Source: Exophiala sp. HKRS030 (lineage: Eukaryota > Ascomycota > Eurotiomycetes > Chaetothyriales > Herpotrichiellaceae). From it: a stretch of 64,000 bases of DNA. Positions 23,078 through 34,305 of the stretch are shown here, piece by piece; position 1 is the first letter of the stretch, and every line of letters starts with the position of its first letter. The notes under the pieces are model-generated. The model made no database searches. It was not told the DNA's origin and worked only from the letters and a program-made list of their open reading frames with translations. Location of the stretch: assembly GCA_023897205.1 (NCBI GenBank), contig JAHWDD010000006.1, positions 2,976,001 through 3,040,000 on the forward strand. The letters are read 5' to 3'. Position numbers and translations under genes: made by a program.

Positions 23078-24352
23078 TCAGGCCTTGCCCTTCTCTTTGC
23101 GTTTGAGCAACGCCTTCACGTTGAACGGCTTTTTAATCTCCTTGATCCTCCTGAATAAATCCCTCATCTTCTTCTCCCTTTGCTCGGGCGTCAAAGATTC
23201 TCCGCTGTTCGGGTTGACTTCTGTCTCGCCTGCGCTCAAACTGGATGTAGCGTCCTTGGCTCGCCTCCTGCTGTTCTCTTTGACAATGGCTGAATACACC
23301 AGCAGCCAACCAGGTACTCGTCTCTTTCTCGGCCCCGATTCATCCTCCACGTTTCTTTTGCTTGGTGGTGCCACTTCTGTGTCTTGGGCATCAGCAGATT
23401 TCCATGGGCAATAATCTAGGTGGTTGTCTATTGCATCGAGACTCTCCATGGCAGGGCTTTCACCTCGGTATAGCCACAAGCCTAGTGATCGAAAGCAATG
23501 ACGACACTCGATTACTTCTTCGCTCTTCCTGTCCCAGCCTGCCACTGCCAACCTGAGCGCATTAATGTTGATATGGTCAACGCCTTCGAGCATAAAGTTC
23601 TCCAAGACGTCTTCATCCTCGTCCGAAGGTAAGGGCAATGCTGCCACCGCTGGTATCTCATCTTTTTGGGTCATCATACCGTCGTACCGCTTCCTCAGTG
23701 CCGCGAGAGCGGTGTTTGTGTTGAGAAGGCCTTCAATGCGCTGTATTGAGGAATCACATCCTCGCTTGCGCCAGAGACAATTTTCAGCATGTGATGTTAT
23801 GATCATGTCCTGATATTTCTTCACAATACTGGCATAAACTTCCGTCATCATTGCAAAATCGTCATCCAGATCATCGTTTGTGTTTTCCTCCGTCTCATCC
23901 CCAACCCTGACAGTCTTGAATTGAGCCTCATCAATATTCAAGTCCACGTGAACTCGCTCTCTACACGATCCACAAGAGACTGTATCTGTATCAACACAAA
24001 TCCATCCCCTCTTGGCCCAAGCGGCCGCATTGATTGGTTCCGTAGAAGGTACGTGCCATTGAGTGACCTGTCGGAAGGTTTCGAGACGCTCCAGGAAAGC
24101 AGTACGGCTTGACGGCAAATAATGAGTACTTAAGGAAGTTGTCGATGCAGTTGTGGTAGATGTAATCTTGCTCGAAGGAGCTATGCGCCGCCTTTTAGAG
24201 CCATCAGATGTGTCTTCTTGGACAAGTGAAGTCGTGGATATGTTGTTTCGAGAATTCAGTGACGTTCGGGAGGGGGAAGCTGAGGCTGCATCGCTAAGCG
24301 CCTCTAGTATTCGATCGAATTTACGTTTTTTGGTCTCCACCGCATAGGACAT
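23078..24352 (-). CDS. rsm1: C3HC zinc-finger protein, Rsm1/NIPA family
   Basis: Nuclear zinc-finger protein related to fission yeast Rsm1 (mRNA export) and vertebrate NIPA/ZC3HC1 (nuclear basket), 424 aa, single exon. The start is set at MSYAVETKKRKFDRIL because fungal family members begin this way; an ATG 72 nt further upstream (24424) is in frame. The first C3HC finger runs from WAKRGWICVDTDTVSCGSC to HAENCLW (C-x2-C...H-x3-C). The second, Rsm1-type element runs from VIECRHCFRSLGLW to HLDYCPW. A basic, Lys-rich C-terminus (RRIKEIKKPFNVKALLKRKE) may be a nuclear localisation signal. Role in mRNA export or nuclear pore function is inferred from the family. Confidence 0.85.
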   Translation of the reverse strand: MSYAVETKKRKFDRILEALSDAASASPSRTSLNSRNNISTTSLVQEDTSDGSKRRRIAPSSKITSTTTASTTSLSTHYLPSSRTAFLERLETFRQVTQWHVPSTEPINAAAWAKRGWICVDTDTVSCGSCRERVHVDLNIDEAQFKTVRVGDETEENTNDDLDDDFAMMTEVYASIVKKYQDMIITSHAENCLWRKRGCDSSIQRIEGLLNTNTALAALRKRYDGMMTQKDEIPAVAALPLPSDEDEDVLENFMLEGVDHININALRLAVAGWDRKSEEVIECRHCFRSLGLWLYRGESPAMESLDAIDNHLDYCPWKSADAQDTEVAPPSKRNVEDESGPRKRRVPGWLLVYSAIVKENSRRRAKDATSSLSAGETEVNPNSGESLTPEQREKKMRDLFRRIKEIKKPFNVKALLKRKEKGKA

Positions 24353-25277
24353 GTCTTTGCTGATGATCAGGAGGAGATGTTCGGCGAGTTGTCTGAGGTT
24401 TCGTTGTGCTCCAGAATTTAACAATCCAATTCGACAAAGGCGAGCATGCGGCTGTTTGATTGCGGTACACCTTCCTGTCTTGTTCCAAGGATAAACAAAA
24501 GCGCGCTAGCGCGTACATTCCTCTTGCTTGTCCGTATAAATTAAATGCTAGGCCAGAATTGAAATGCACGTGGATGGGTCACTACGGTGGCTCATATGAC
24601 CATTATCATCATGATGCCTCGTCGACACTCGTCTTCGCAACGTTCTCATATCAGGATTGTTCTTAGTCCCAAGCCATCCACATGACAGACTTATTGTACC
24701 AGTACAGGGTGAAGTTGCTGTCTCTCAAGGCGGTGCTACATCAGCGCCGTCATCATTTTCTGTTCATATTCACCAGAAATGGACAGATCCCCTTGTGACT
24801 ACATGTTCCGGTTTGTCTGTTTGCCTGAATGCCCTCCTGCCCTACAATCAGTGAACCCATGTCGCTTATTCACTCTAACTCCTCAAGTGAACATCCTTCT
24901 TCTTGTGACTTGAAGATGATTTTATCACCTGTTGCTAGCAATCTCATGGCACTGCGCATAGTGCAGTGTTCAGTCATGTTCGGTGAAAGCCCATTCGTGT
25001 TGAGTGATTGAAAAAAGGCCCCACCATGAACTGCCTCTGTGAGTTCACAAATTCAACACGACTCTCTAATCTGTCTCTTTCTGTTAAACTTGAGGTCTTC
25101 CAAAATCCTTTGTGGAACCGTGCCAGCATCAACATCAACGGTCCTCATTCTATCTTTACAGGCTTCATTCAGCTCAGTCTGAGGTTTTCCTGACCAGCTT
25201 ACACTTCGGATTTCAGTGGTACCAGATATATCAATATACGCCCTTGACCTCGGTTGTGGTTGTCAAAGCTAGGAAAT
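24353..25277. other. intergenic region, divergent promoter
   Basis: Separates the Rsm1-like gene (minus) and the AT-hook gene (plus). Nothing specific recognised beyond short spurious frames. Confidence 0.5.
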
Positions 25278-26838
25278 ATGGACACTTCCAACGCACAGCC
25301 TGTCTTCTCGTATGTTGATGTGTACCCTTCTTCGTTCAGCTCTAACAAAACTCAGGCAGGGTTTTTGGGCTGCAATCAACCGACGCGCTGAAGCACCACC
25401 TGCCCTAGACTCAACAAATTCGGCATGCGCTGACGAACAGGTCATCTGCGCGACCACAGGAGCAAATCCTCTACGATTCACCATTCTCGACTCCGCCGAA
25501 CGTCTGAACAGTGTTCTTGCTTCAAAGAAAATCAAACGCAAGTCACCTGGACTGCCTCGCGGTCGGCCCAAGAAACCCCGCCTTGACGAGGACAGCACTC
25601 GAGCCAAGGAAGGAATTCTCAAGCGCCTAACCCCTACTAGAGCAGCTAAGACTCCTCCAAAGGTTCTACGCAAGGTTGCCAATGAGACAACGTTACCACT
25701 CTCTTCGCCGGCTACACCCAGCCGCATCAACATCATCAATTCTGGGAAGAAGCGTTCGGCTGCATTGGCCTTCCCTGATCATCAAGAGGAGCGGCAAGTC
25801 GAAACCAGTGGGCCCGCAGAGATTTCAAGTGACAACGCGCACGACGATCTGACCAAGCTGCCCTTGTTGAACGACAATGCTTCGTCTCCCCTTCACGACA
25901 CAGACTCTACTGACCTTGGTTCAGAGCAGTCTGCACCACAAAATGACGACTCGAGTGACTTGTTGGGAGAGGAGTTCAGCGATTGCCACGACTTTCTTGA
26001 AGTGGAAAAACACCTGGCGCGGAGCTCTCCTTCGACACTACCCATCATGACCACAAGAACAAATCACGCTGTGGCATCACCAGTCTCAGTCTCTGGAAAT
26101 AGTGTAGTCTTCCCGGCGGTTGATCCTCACGCACCAGCGCCTTTCATGCGCTCAAATCTCCCACCTCAACCAGACGCACGAAGGGAAGCACAGGACATCC
26201 CAACTCTCATCGGCCTGTTACCAGCCAACCGAGTCCCTACCTGTTTTCGTATTGCTGAAGCACTACGACTTATGAATACCGCAGACCAGGGAAGAGTTTT
26301 CACTTTCGAATTGTTTGCATCCATTCGCTCTGTGCAAAGTCCTTCTACATCCACGGTGGCGCCTCTACCACCCACAGCGTTCCTGGCAGCTACGAGCACA
26401 GCAACTAGCGTCGACCCTAATACACCCACAACGGTTGACCTCGCCGATCTCTTCTTCCCTGCATCATCGCCATATCTGACGATTAATGTCAGAAACAGCT
26501 CACGCATCTGCGCTGAATTCGATCGTGTCCCTCTCGATCTCAATAACAACAGCAACATCGTTACCTCGATCTTACCAACGCCTTTAATGCCCTTGAATTC
26601 GTCGGCCGGCCCACCACAACCACAGATCGTACGGGCTTTGCTGCTCGCGTTCCCGAAGCAAGGAGGTGGAAACTCCACCAGCCCTGGTCTTGCAAATAAC
26701 AGCAACACCACTACTAAGTATGATATCACCAGCATCGGACTCTGGCCCGCAACATGGGCACTAGTCAACTATACTAAACAGTGTGTTGACAACGGAGAGA
26801 TCGCAGGCGCGGTCCTTGGTTCTAGACCACCTCCTTGA
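25278..26838 (+). CDS. uncharacterised protein with AT-hook
   Basis: I do not recognise this family. Exons are 25278-25309 and 25356-26838, giving 504 aa; the 46-nt intron has donor GTATGT, branch CTAAC and acceptor CTCAG. The short first exon gives MDTSNAQPVFSQGFWAAINR. An AT-hook core, RGRPKKPR, lies at residues 79-86, within a basic patch (KKIKRKSPG before it), suggesting nuclear DNA binding in the minor groove of AT-rich DNA. The middle is acidic and Ser-rich. The C-terminal ~200 residues (from IPTLIGLLPANRVPTCFRI) look folded and contain Ser/Thr/Asn-rich loops; they may be a fungus-specific domain. It is divergent from the Rsm1-like gene and convergent with ABD1. Function unknown. Confidence 0.75.
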
Positions 26839-27498
26839 CACTCGTTTTTGACGGCATACCATACATACAACATCCACTGGATGGTCAGGAGGAACTTGAG
26901 TCGAAGATGTCCTGACTACAACGCTACGAGCTTATGACCGGGGTTCCCTCTCCCCACATATTCTATTGTTACCGATGTCACGATTTGCAAAATGATGTAT
27001 AAGTTACTCCCACGAGAACACACTGACACGGCTGCCAGAGGAAAGCAGCACAAGATGGATGGCCCGAGAGGCTGTAATTCAATGTTCGGTGTTCAAACCG
27101 CCGGTTGTCGCCTCGCTCTTGTGTACTGTTAGTTTGCGTACATCCAAACCCATACAGATAGATATACAATGGCTAGAGCCTAGAGACCAAGTGGGCTTTA
27201 GAGACGCAGGAATAGATACCTAGATAATATCATGTTAGCCATTGAACAATAATAGTTTTCTACTAAAAATTGTGTCTGAAATCAGCGAGTATTCATTTTT
27301 CCTGATCTAAGATGAGGATTTCCTGCTGGTTTCAAGGCATACGACTAATTGTGGAATCAGCTGACCGATGTTAAAGTCAGATGGCTCGAGTCGGGCGGCT
27401 TAGAAAGTCGTCGACCAAATCTACCTAGTTAGTATGCATGATATAGAGAGAAGAGCTCGATCTACAAGACCCTTTCAGGCCGAGTGCCGCTCAGGATT
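26839..27498. other. intergenic region between convergent genes
   Basis: 3' flanks of the AT-hook gene and ABD1. AT-rich, no gene supported. Confidence 0.5.
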
Positions 27499-29405
27499 CT
27501 AAACCTTGACAAAGCAAAAGGCGTGATAGAACGACACAGCCTCCATCTCCTCTGGACTGAGCACGGTTTCACCGCCTTCATATCTCGTCACGCCCATCCT
27601 CACTGCCAGTTGCATCAGCTCGCGGTTGCTCTTCTCGGACTCGAAAATGTCCGGAAAGGACTTTCGGTACCGTTGTTCGAGATTGAATCCTTCGGCCATG
27701 GCTCGGAATGCTTCCCACGGCACGACGAATTCAGGTACGTCGACTGCTTCCGCCATCCAGTACATGTATTTCCATGAGAAGGGTGGTCGGAAGCTGCCGT
27801 CGCTGGCCAAGGGTCGGGCTGGGTCGAGAGGGAAGCGGACTTTGTAGATCGAATTGCCCCAGGATGGACCGTCTTCTTCTTCGCCTTCTTCTTTGGGTTT
27901 GGCGGTGGGGGATTCGGAAGTTGGAGTTTTCTGGGTTTCTTCGACTTTGCCGTTCTCACCATTGGCTTGGTCGGTGGAAGGGGAAGGAGTTTTGGCTGCG
28001 AACCACTTTCGTATGTGTTCGGCAGAGACATCGCTGTTGGGTACAACACCAATGAATCGACCTCCTTTTTTCAAACTACCTGCTATATTTCGTAGCATCA
28101 TGCGTACTTTTTCCTCTGATTCGAAGGCGTAATGCATTGTGAACATGGCCGTAACAACGTCAAAACCTCCACCACCGAAGCGAGATGGTTGGCCATTCCC
28201 AGCATTTGGGTCGATTCCAACTTGACTAACGATGGGGACTTTGCCAATCCATTCACCGAAACAATCCTGTGGGACGAATCTTGCGTCGAAGATGGGTTTC
28301 CTGCCCCGCCGCATCTGCTGATACCTGTCATGAGCCTGATTGATGCTTGTTTCGGCTGGATCGAGTCCAACGTACAAGCCGACCACTTGGGGTGCGAGTT
28401 GCCATTTGCCCAGATCGCCTCCCTTGCCGCAGCCCACATCCAGAATCAGTAGTGGTTTTTGTTCTTCAGGCTCTTTTGCCTCTTCACCCCAGCCTAATTC
28501 TTCAACCTCGGCCTTCTCTTCCGGACTGAACTTGTGGATGATGCAGGATTTGATCCAATTGTTGAAACTTCGAAGTCCTTTGATTTGTGATTCGTTCCTC
28601 CGCCAATCTCGGCCACGCTCTTTGACCCATTCTGGCCGTGCGTTGTAAAATTGATTGGAGACCTCTTGTACACCTCTATTAAGAGTTGCAGCCTGTTTAG
28701 CCTCTCGTTCTGCAGCGAGCCTCTGTTGCTCTGCAAGAACATTTCGACCTCGACCTTTCGCGCCACCAGGACGGACTATCTCTCGGGGTGGTGAATCACG
28801 GATCGGGGATGGAGATCTTGGACGTCGAGGAGGAGACCGACGCTTGTAGACATCTGAGGGAGAGCGACGTCGTGGAGACCTAGATCTTCGACGGAAAGAG
28901 TCACCATTTCTTCGTCGGTCGTCTCGACGTCCATCGTGATCTGGTCTCCGATTGTATGAGGATGACACAGGTCGGGCTGAAGAATTGTCACCTTCCTGTC
29001 TAGGCTTGCGTGGGATTCGTGGTAGATCTGAAGGCACTCTGGGCAGAGGTCTTTGGTCTGAATTGCCATTACTTTGAGATTTGGGTGGTTGGGCACGTTG
29101 CTGGTGGGGAGAAGTGGACGACCTTTGCTTCTTGGAGACGGGTGATTCTTGTGTTGCAGTAGAGTTTCTTTCACCACTCTGTTTCAAGTCTCTGTCACCG
29201 GAAGTTGAACGCCTCCGTTTACGTGTCTGCTCAGTGTCTGGCACTGGACTTGATGACGAGAGTGCAGTCGATCTTGGGGCTCGTCGGCCTCAGCAATGGC
29301 ATCCTCCGGAATCGTGACTGGCACTTCTTTGAAAATATCTCTTGCAGGGTCGTAGGCGACAGAGGAGCGCCTTCGAGTTGTGCCTGAGCGAGGTGGATCG
29401 GACAT
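27499..29405 (-). CDS. ABD1: mRNA cap guanine-N7 methyltransferase, apparent frameshift near start
   Basis: Methylates the cap guanine at N7 using SAM, completing cap 0. The catalytic domain is unmistakable: NNWIKSCIIHKFS, motif I LILDVGCGKGGDL, acidic GLDPAE, FDVVTAMFTMHYAF, then YMYWMAEAVDVPEFVVPW and SFYHAFCFVKV at the end. An Arg/Ser-rich stretch (RRRSRSPRRRSPS) lies in the N-terminal third. The only usable start, ATG at 29405 (MSDPPRSGTTRRRSSVAYD), is in a different frame from the catalytic part. The switch is needed near the C4 run at 29279-29276: one more base there would give a continuous product of 635 aa. A 92-nt intron with a poor GTGCCA donor is the weaker alternative. Probably a sequence error, since the gene is essential in yeasts. 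Confidence 0.9.
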
Positions 29406-30877
29406 GGATGTGAGTCGACAGGGTTGATCTTAGGAGTGACGAGGTAGCTGGAAACGAACAATGAGATGCATGGAATATGACCTCAAATTATCGCTATAGA
29501 AGTACTGAATATTTGCTGGTCTTGAAAGAGAATGATCTTGTAAAACTGTTGTAAATTCTTTGTCCGCAATGACCAAATGTTGCGGTTCACGAATGATTGA
29601 AACTTTGTGCTACGCGTCAATATGGCCCACCGCAGGATAAATACGGCGAAGCAGGTTTCCCATCGTACTGAAGGCTTCGAAACTGCTGCCAGCACAACAT
29701 CGATACTCACCTATTTTGTCCATGACTTACTTGGCTCTATTCTTGCGCGATAGTGACTTGGTCATGGTGAAGACAACCACTTAGCAACGAAATTTTTGGC
29801 CCAGGTTGACGCCTTCTAGCATGAAAATCGAGGATCTAAGATGGGACGCCCGTCGCCCCTCAAACGCACTCGCACCTTAAAGGAGCCATCAACTCTTACG
29901 CCTTATCGATCACGATGACCAGCAGGACCGATGACTTGTCTTGAATCTTGAATTTTACCCAACCCTGCGGTGGCTTGACCGATAAATTCGCAAAGCAGGA
30001 GACTTCCGTATGAACTGGTCAAGTCCGCCTTTTGGTTGGTCAGAGTCCAAAACGGAAGTTGCCTGGATCTCGCTAGTGTTTCATGCCTGATCTTAGTTGC
30101 AGCCTCGCCGGTCCTCTGCTCTTCTTGATGACCCTTCCATCACATATTTCGAAAGGATCCCAAAACTGATAAGGGCTTACGGAGGTAGGCTGATTTTTGG
30201 GTCAAGTAACTTTGGTACTAACTAGCTATACTGTGTCACCTGTGAGTGAAGCTGCAGCACCCCGCCTCAATTCCTCCACTACATCAAGGGACTTCAGAAC
30301 CCTGACAATTTTAATCCGACCCGATATACTTTGCCCGATCACTCGCAACCAAACAGGAGTACGAGGTGGCCTGTCGACTCATTGAGAGCGGCATCGTTCA
30401 GTGCTCACTTGATGGGTTTCTTTGTTCTGCTTCTCGGAGAGGTTGAAATGCAGGGGCCATTCGCTGGCTAGCCCAACTAAATGCCGGGGCTACAAATACG
30501 ATAATCTCAGTGAACTCATCCGGGGCAAGCATCGCGTGCTAAATGACACTTGGAAGTCTGGACTATTCACCGGGCGAGTTCAGGACCTCGTTGACACAAT
30601 GAGCGACCAGATAGCCAGGGCTTACGATCTTCATGGTTGGTATTTCATAAGGACTGGGTGTAATCCTGCGCAATTTCATTCCACATGCAGACTTCTTGCG
30701 TCCCGTCCGGAACATGCCTTGATCCATCTACCAGGTCTCGTTTCATGTCTTGTGGCTTGTCGATCGTTGATTCCATATAGCTTTCTTGACAATTCTTTCC
30801 ATTTTTATCCTGCATTCAAATACAACCCACGAATTTTCTTTCACCATAGTTTTTCTTGAGCACACGGCCACCAAAAG
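29406..30877. other. intergenic region, divergent promoter
   Basis: 1.47 kb between ABD1 (minus) and the Cys-rich membrane protein gene (plus). A 145-codon frame at 30422-30859 has no recognisable features and is not called. Confidence 0.5.
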
Positions 30878-32211
30878 ATGCTGCTAGCAGCGGTGTTGGT
30901 ATTCCACGCCATCATGGCTTCAACGGTAGCTGCACAACAATGCTATGCCATGGATGGATCTCCGCTGGATGGTGCGTTGGCATCGAATCAAAGTGTAAAC
31001 TGGGATTGACGAGCTAGGTCGATTTCAGCCTTGCAACAAAGAGGCCAAATTCAGTGCTTGTTGCGCACTGAACGGCACAGATGGCCAGAATGACATATGC
31101 ATGTCGTCTGGCCTGTGTATGTCCACTTCAGGATGGTTTTCAACTGTATGTGATCCTAGTCTCCGGCTTTCTACTTGTAGTATCTGCTGGCTGAGGGGTC
31201 TGAGATGGTCGTCGCTAACGATGATAGTTTCTCTGGGCCAACGGGTGCACTGGTATACTCAAGAGCTTCGGCAAATCTTGGTCCATGTTGATAATAGCTC
31301 TCACAGATCCTACCGGCAAGGACAAGGCATGTCCACAGCAATGCAGTTTCAGTGAGAGAGACGGATGTGTGGACTCTCTAACGATATGCTGAGTCATGAT
31401 ACAGTGCCCACCAGCTACTCATTCAATGTGCTGCCTTGCAATGCGAACAACGGCAGCTTTTGCTGCAGATCTGGTGGCTCTGAGGTAGAGTGCAGCCACC
31501 ATCCTCTGAGATCGACCTGACCGCCATAAAAGGACAATTGTTGCACATCAGATGCACATCAATTTCAAGCAGACACCACAATTGGCCAAGTGCTTTTGCC
31601 TGGCACAGGTTCTGTTGTGAACACAACATATACAAGTGGTAGGCTCATGCAACAGAGGTTCTGTCGGAGTCAACTGCTGAACGCACATAGTGACTACCGT
31701 CGAATCGAAGGACAAAAGTGGCATCGTAGGTGGGGTGGTTGGAGGCGTCCTGGGCGCTTTGCTACTCATAGCCCTGTCCCTTTTCGCCGTCTCTTTTCGC
31801 AGGCAGAGATCAACACGCTCAGATCTCCAACAGCTCCAACAAGAACACCAGAATCTTTTGCAACAAGGAGCCAATGAAAAGGCTGCCTTTCAACATCAAC
31901 TGGAACAACAACAGATGCAGCTCCACCAATCTCAACAACAGTTGCAGATGCAGAGACAAAGCCCGGTATACCCAGCCCCCTTCTACGCGTCCCAATACAC
32001 GCCTTCTCCAGCACTCCCCATGAGTCCACCTATCCCCGCATATGTTTCGGAAGCCCCTGCACATTCAGGTTACGTCGAGATGGATGGCTCACTAAAAGAC
32101 GCAAAGGAATTACCAAGTGATCCCATTGACGAGGTGAAAGAACAGACTCCAGTGGTGAGCATCATAGAAAAGCCACCATCTAGCAATTCCGAATCCGAGA
32201 GAGAAGCATGA
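30878..32211 (+). CDS. Cys-rich single-pass membrane protein with Gln-rich cytosolic tail
   Basis: Unnamed fungal protein, 335 aa, assembled from seven exons: 30878-30971, 31018-31145, 31228-31252, 31298-31351, 31405-31484, 31533-31638 and 31691-32211. All six introns are GT-AG, 45-82 nt, and every phase closes. A signal peptide (MLLAAVLVFHAIMASTVAAQ) precedes an ectodomain with 14 cysteines, several in CC pairs (SACC, SFCC, DNCC), plus the block NDICMSSGLCMS and WANGCTALTDP. N-glycosylation sequons are present (NGT, NGS, NTT). One transmembrane helix (GIVGGVVGGVLGALLLIALS) is followed by basic residues and a Gln-rich, coiled-coil-prone cytosolic tail ending in Pro/Glu-rich sequence. The layout resembles wall-sensor or receptor-like proteins (Mid2/Wsc-like in architecture only). 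Similar Cys-rich ectodomains are common, uncharacterised proteins of filamentous fungi. Ligand and function unknown. Confidence 0.82.
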
Positions 32212-32371
32212 CAAGGGTAAGAGCATTTGGCACAGTCAAAGATGCATCGATGTCCAGTGGCGGGACTTGGATGCGAGTAGTGTCGTTCAATAGTGCATGC
32301 CTCCAAGTCTTATGTGGTGATACAGTATGGCGCTTCGGAATTCAAGCCATGGAGAAGTAGCCCGGATAGAC

Positions 32372-33549
32372 CTAGTCAAATGTAATTTTCTTGCCACTGA
32401 ATTGTGCTTGCCCTTGGCCTTGCATCTTGCGCTTCTTTGCCGCTTCCCACGAAGGGTGCAATGACCCTTGGTCGTCACGCTTCTTTGTTTCCGGTCTCTC
32501 GGGGAGCTTCTTGCTATCGAACTGCGATTTCGACCGTGAGACATCTGTTCTGTCTCTGGCCGCGTAACCCCGCCTCTCACTCCGCTGTGCAATGGCACCT
32601 CGTTTTGCATCCCATCCTGAATCTCTCTCACTCGTTTCTCTTCGGCCCTGTAAGTGTTTCGCCCTCTGTCCGAATTTCTTTTCTGCAATCTGCTGCCGTG
32701 CTCGTTGACCTCGACGATTTTTACGAACTTGCAATGTTGCGGCTCCAGCGTCGTTAAATGTCTCTCCCTCGTCAGATTCAGACCCGGAATAGTATCCACC
32801 CATGCTTAGGGAGGGGAGAAATGAAGTTTTGGTCAATGGTTTCACCGATCTAGGGCTTTCAGTGGATCGAGGATAAGAATCACTTAAGGCTTCTTCAGAG
32901 ACCGAGAGGGACGCTGCATCTTGATCTGAATCCTCTGATATTGAGACTTTATCATCCGAGTCTGACTCGTTGGGTGAGAACCCTCAAAAGATTCATCCTG
33001 GAATCCATTGGCATCTTCTGACGGTGGTTGTTCGCTTGTACTCTTCTTCATAGCCCCAGAACCATCTTTGGGGTTGATTGGTAGCCCTAGGATACTGAAG
33101 ACAGACTGCATAATCTCTGGGACGACCTTTTTGACAGGAGCGGCGTTGAATAACCTTCCAAGCACATTGGCTTCAGCGCCAGTACTTGTTGCCTCGACTG
33201 GGGGATCAGAACCATAAAGTGCAATGAAGGCTGGGCTCTCCTTGATCCTCTTGGTTCTACTCAGTTGTTTGAGAAGATAGTTCTGGGCAGCCTGGGCCAT
33301 GTCCAGCTGCTTCAGTACGATGACCTCTTCACGTAAGCGTAGCAAAGAATGTGGTTCATTACTCGCTGTCTTCTGTCGTCGGCCTAGTTTCTGTCGTTCA
33401 AATCCGCGGGCGAGCTTTAGTGCTGATATCAGGCTTTTCCTTCCATGATCAAGTTTTGCTTTCAATCTCGAAACTTTGATGCGCAGTGCTTGATCTTGAA
33501 TTTTTGACTCGTCAGCATCGACGGCCTCTAGGCGCTTTCTTTTCGACAT
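32372..33549 (-). CDS. BUD22: Bud22-like ribosome biogenesis protein, apparent frameshift
   Basis: Nucleolar factor of the BUD22/SRFBP1 family, needed for 18S rRNA maturation in yeast. The N-terminal part, from MSKRKRLEAVDADESK (ATG 33549), is helical and basic with REEVIVLKQLDMAQAAQNYL. The C-terminal part carries the family box KNRRGQRARQQIAEKKFGQR, then LHPSWEAAKK and the terminal GKKITFD. The two parts lie in different frames. Continuity is regained if one base is missing next to the GGG run at 32983-32981: the acidic linker ESDSDDKVSISEDSD then follows directly and the product is 392 aa. A 41-nt intron with donor GTCAGA would also keep frame but has poor signals and deletes the acidic linker. 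The upstream ATG at 33603 is less likely. Convergent with the Cys-rich membrane protein gene, 160 bp apart. Confidence 0.86.
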
Positions 33550-34305
33550 AGCTGGGCTATAACCTAGTTTTCGGGAGGCGCCACATTCGCCAACTTGTAT
33601 CACAGTTTATCTGAAGACCACGCCGATCTCAACGTCGAACTTGGCCTGGACATCAAAGAAAGATGTCGTGAAAAGGACAAAAACTCCGCCGAAGTCTTGG
33701 CGTGTTCGTGCTTTAAGCCCGTTCCCGTTCCCAATTACTCAATAAACACGAGTCTGACGATGAACAGAAGATTTATATGAGTTGGCTTTGCGAGTCTCTA
33801 ACCACAAAATGAGCTGGATGCCGCTGTCAGACAAAAATATCATTCCTGGGATGTTGACTGGCCACTGACCCTGGTCCCCCGTTGGGCCCCTGACACTAGC
33901 TCATCTGAGGTATGGTCGATGTTCGTCAACGACCAGTGTCTTTGGTTTCATCTGCATGTCAATGTCGTCTAGTCACGGTCAGCCTGACCCAAATTAGGGT
34001 TTGTCCTTCCGAACAAGTGGCCGAATCTCATGCTGATCGTGCTGATTTGTTAGTTAGATTGGGTGCTCATCTATTAGCGATGCCTGGCAACGTCTCTGAG
34101 GCTGAGAGCTGAAAGATTTCTTGCTGCCTTCTTCGTCTACCCTGTTGCTCTCCCTTGTTATATTTGAGGCTCTCTGCCTTATTGCTGATCAAAAATATCT
34201 TTCCCGCCTATGTCATTTCCAGCTGTACAACTCAAAGTGCAATCATAAGTGTTAACTTTTTTCCCTCGACCTCAAACGATCATATCAACATCAGCAGGTT
34301 ACAGG
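33550..34305. other. intergenic region, divergent promoter
   Basis: 756 bp between BUD22 (minus) and the polytopic membrane protein gene (plus). Nothing else recognised. Confidence 0.5.

Noticed and set aside
30422..30859. 145-codon plus-strand frame before the Cys-rich membrane protein
   Set aside because: No recognisable motif, ends 19 bp before a well-supported start codon, so it most likely lies in promoter DNA.
32287..32799. 170-codon frame overlapping BUD22
   Set aside because: Shifted shadow of the Bud22 C-terminal exon; the KNRRGQRAR frame is the real one.
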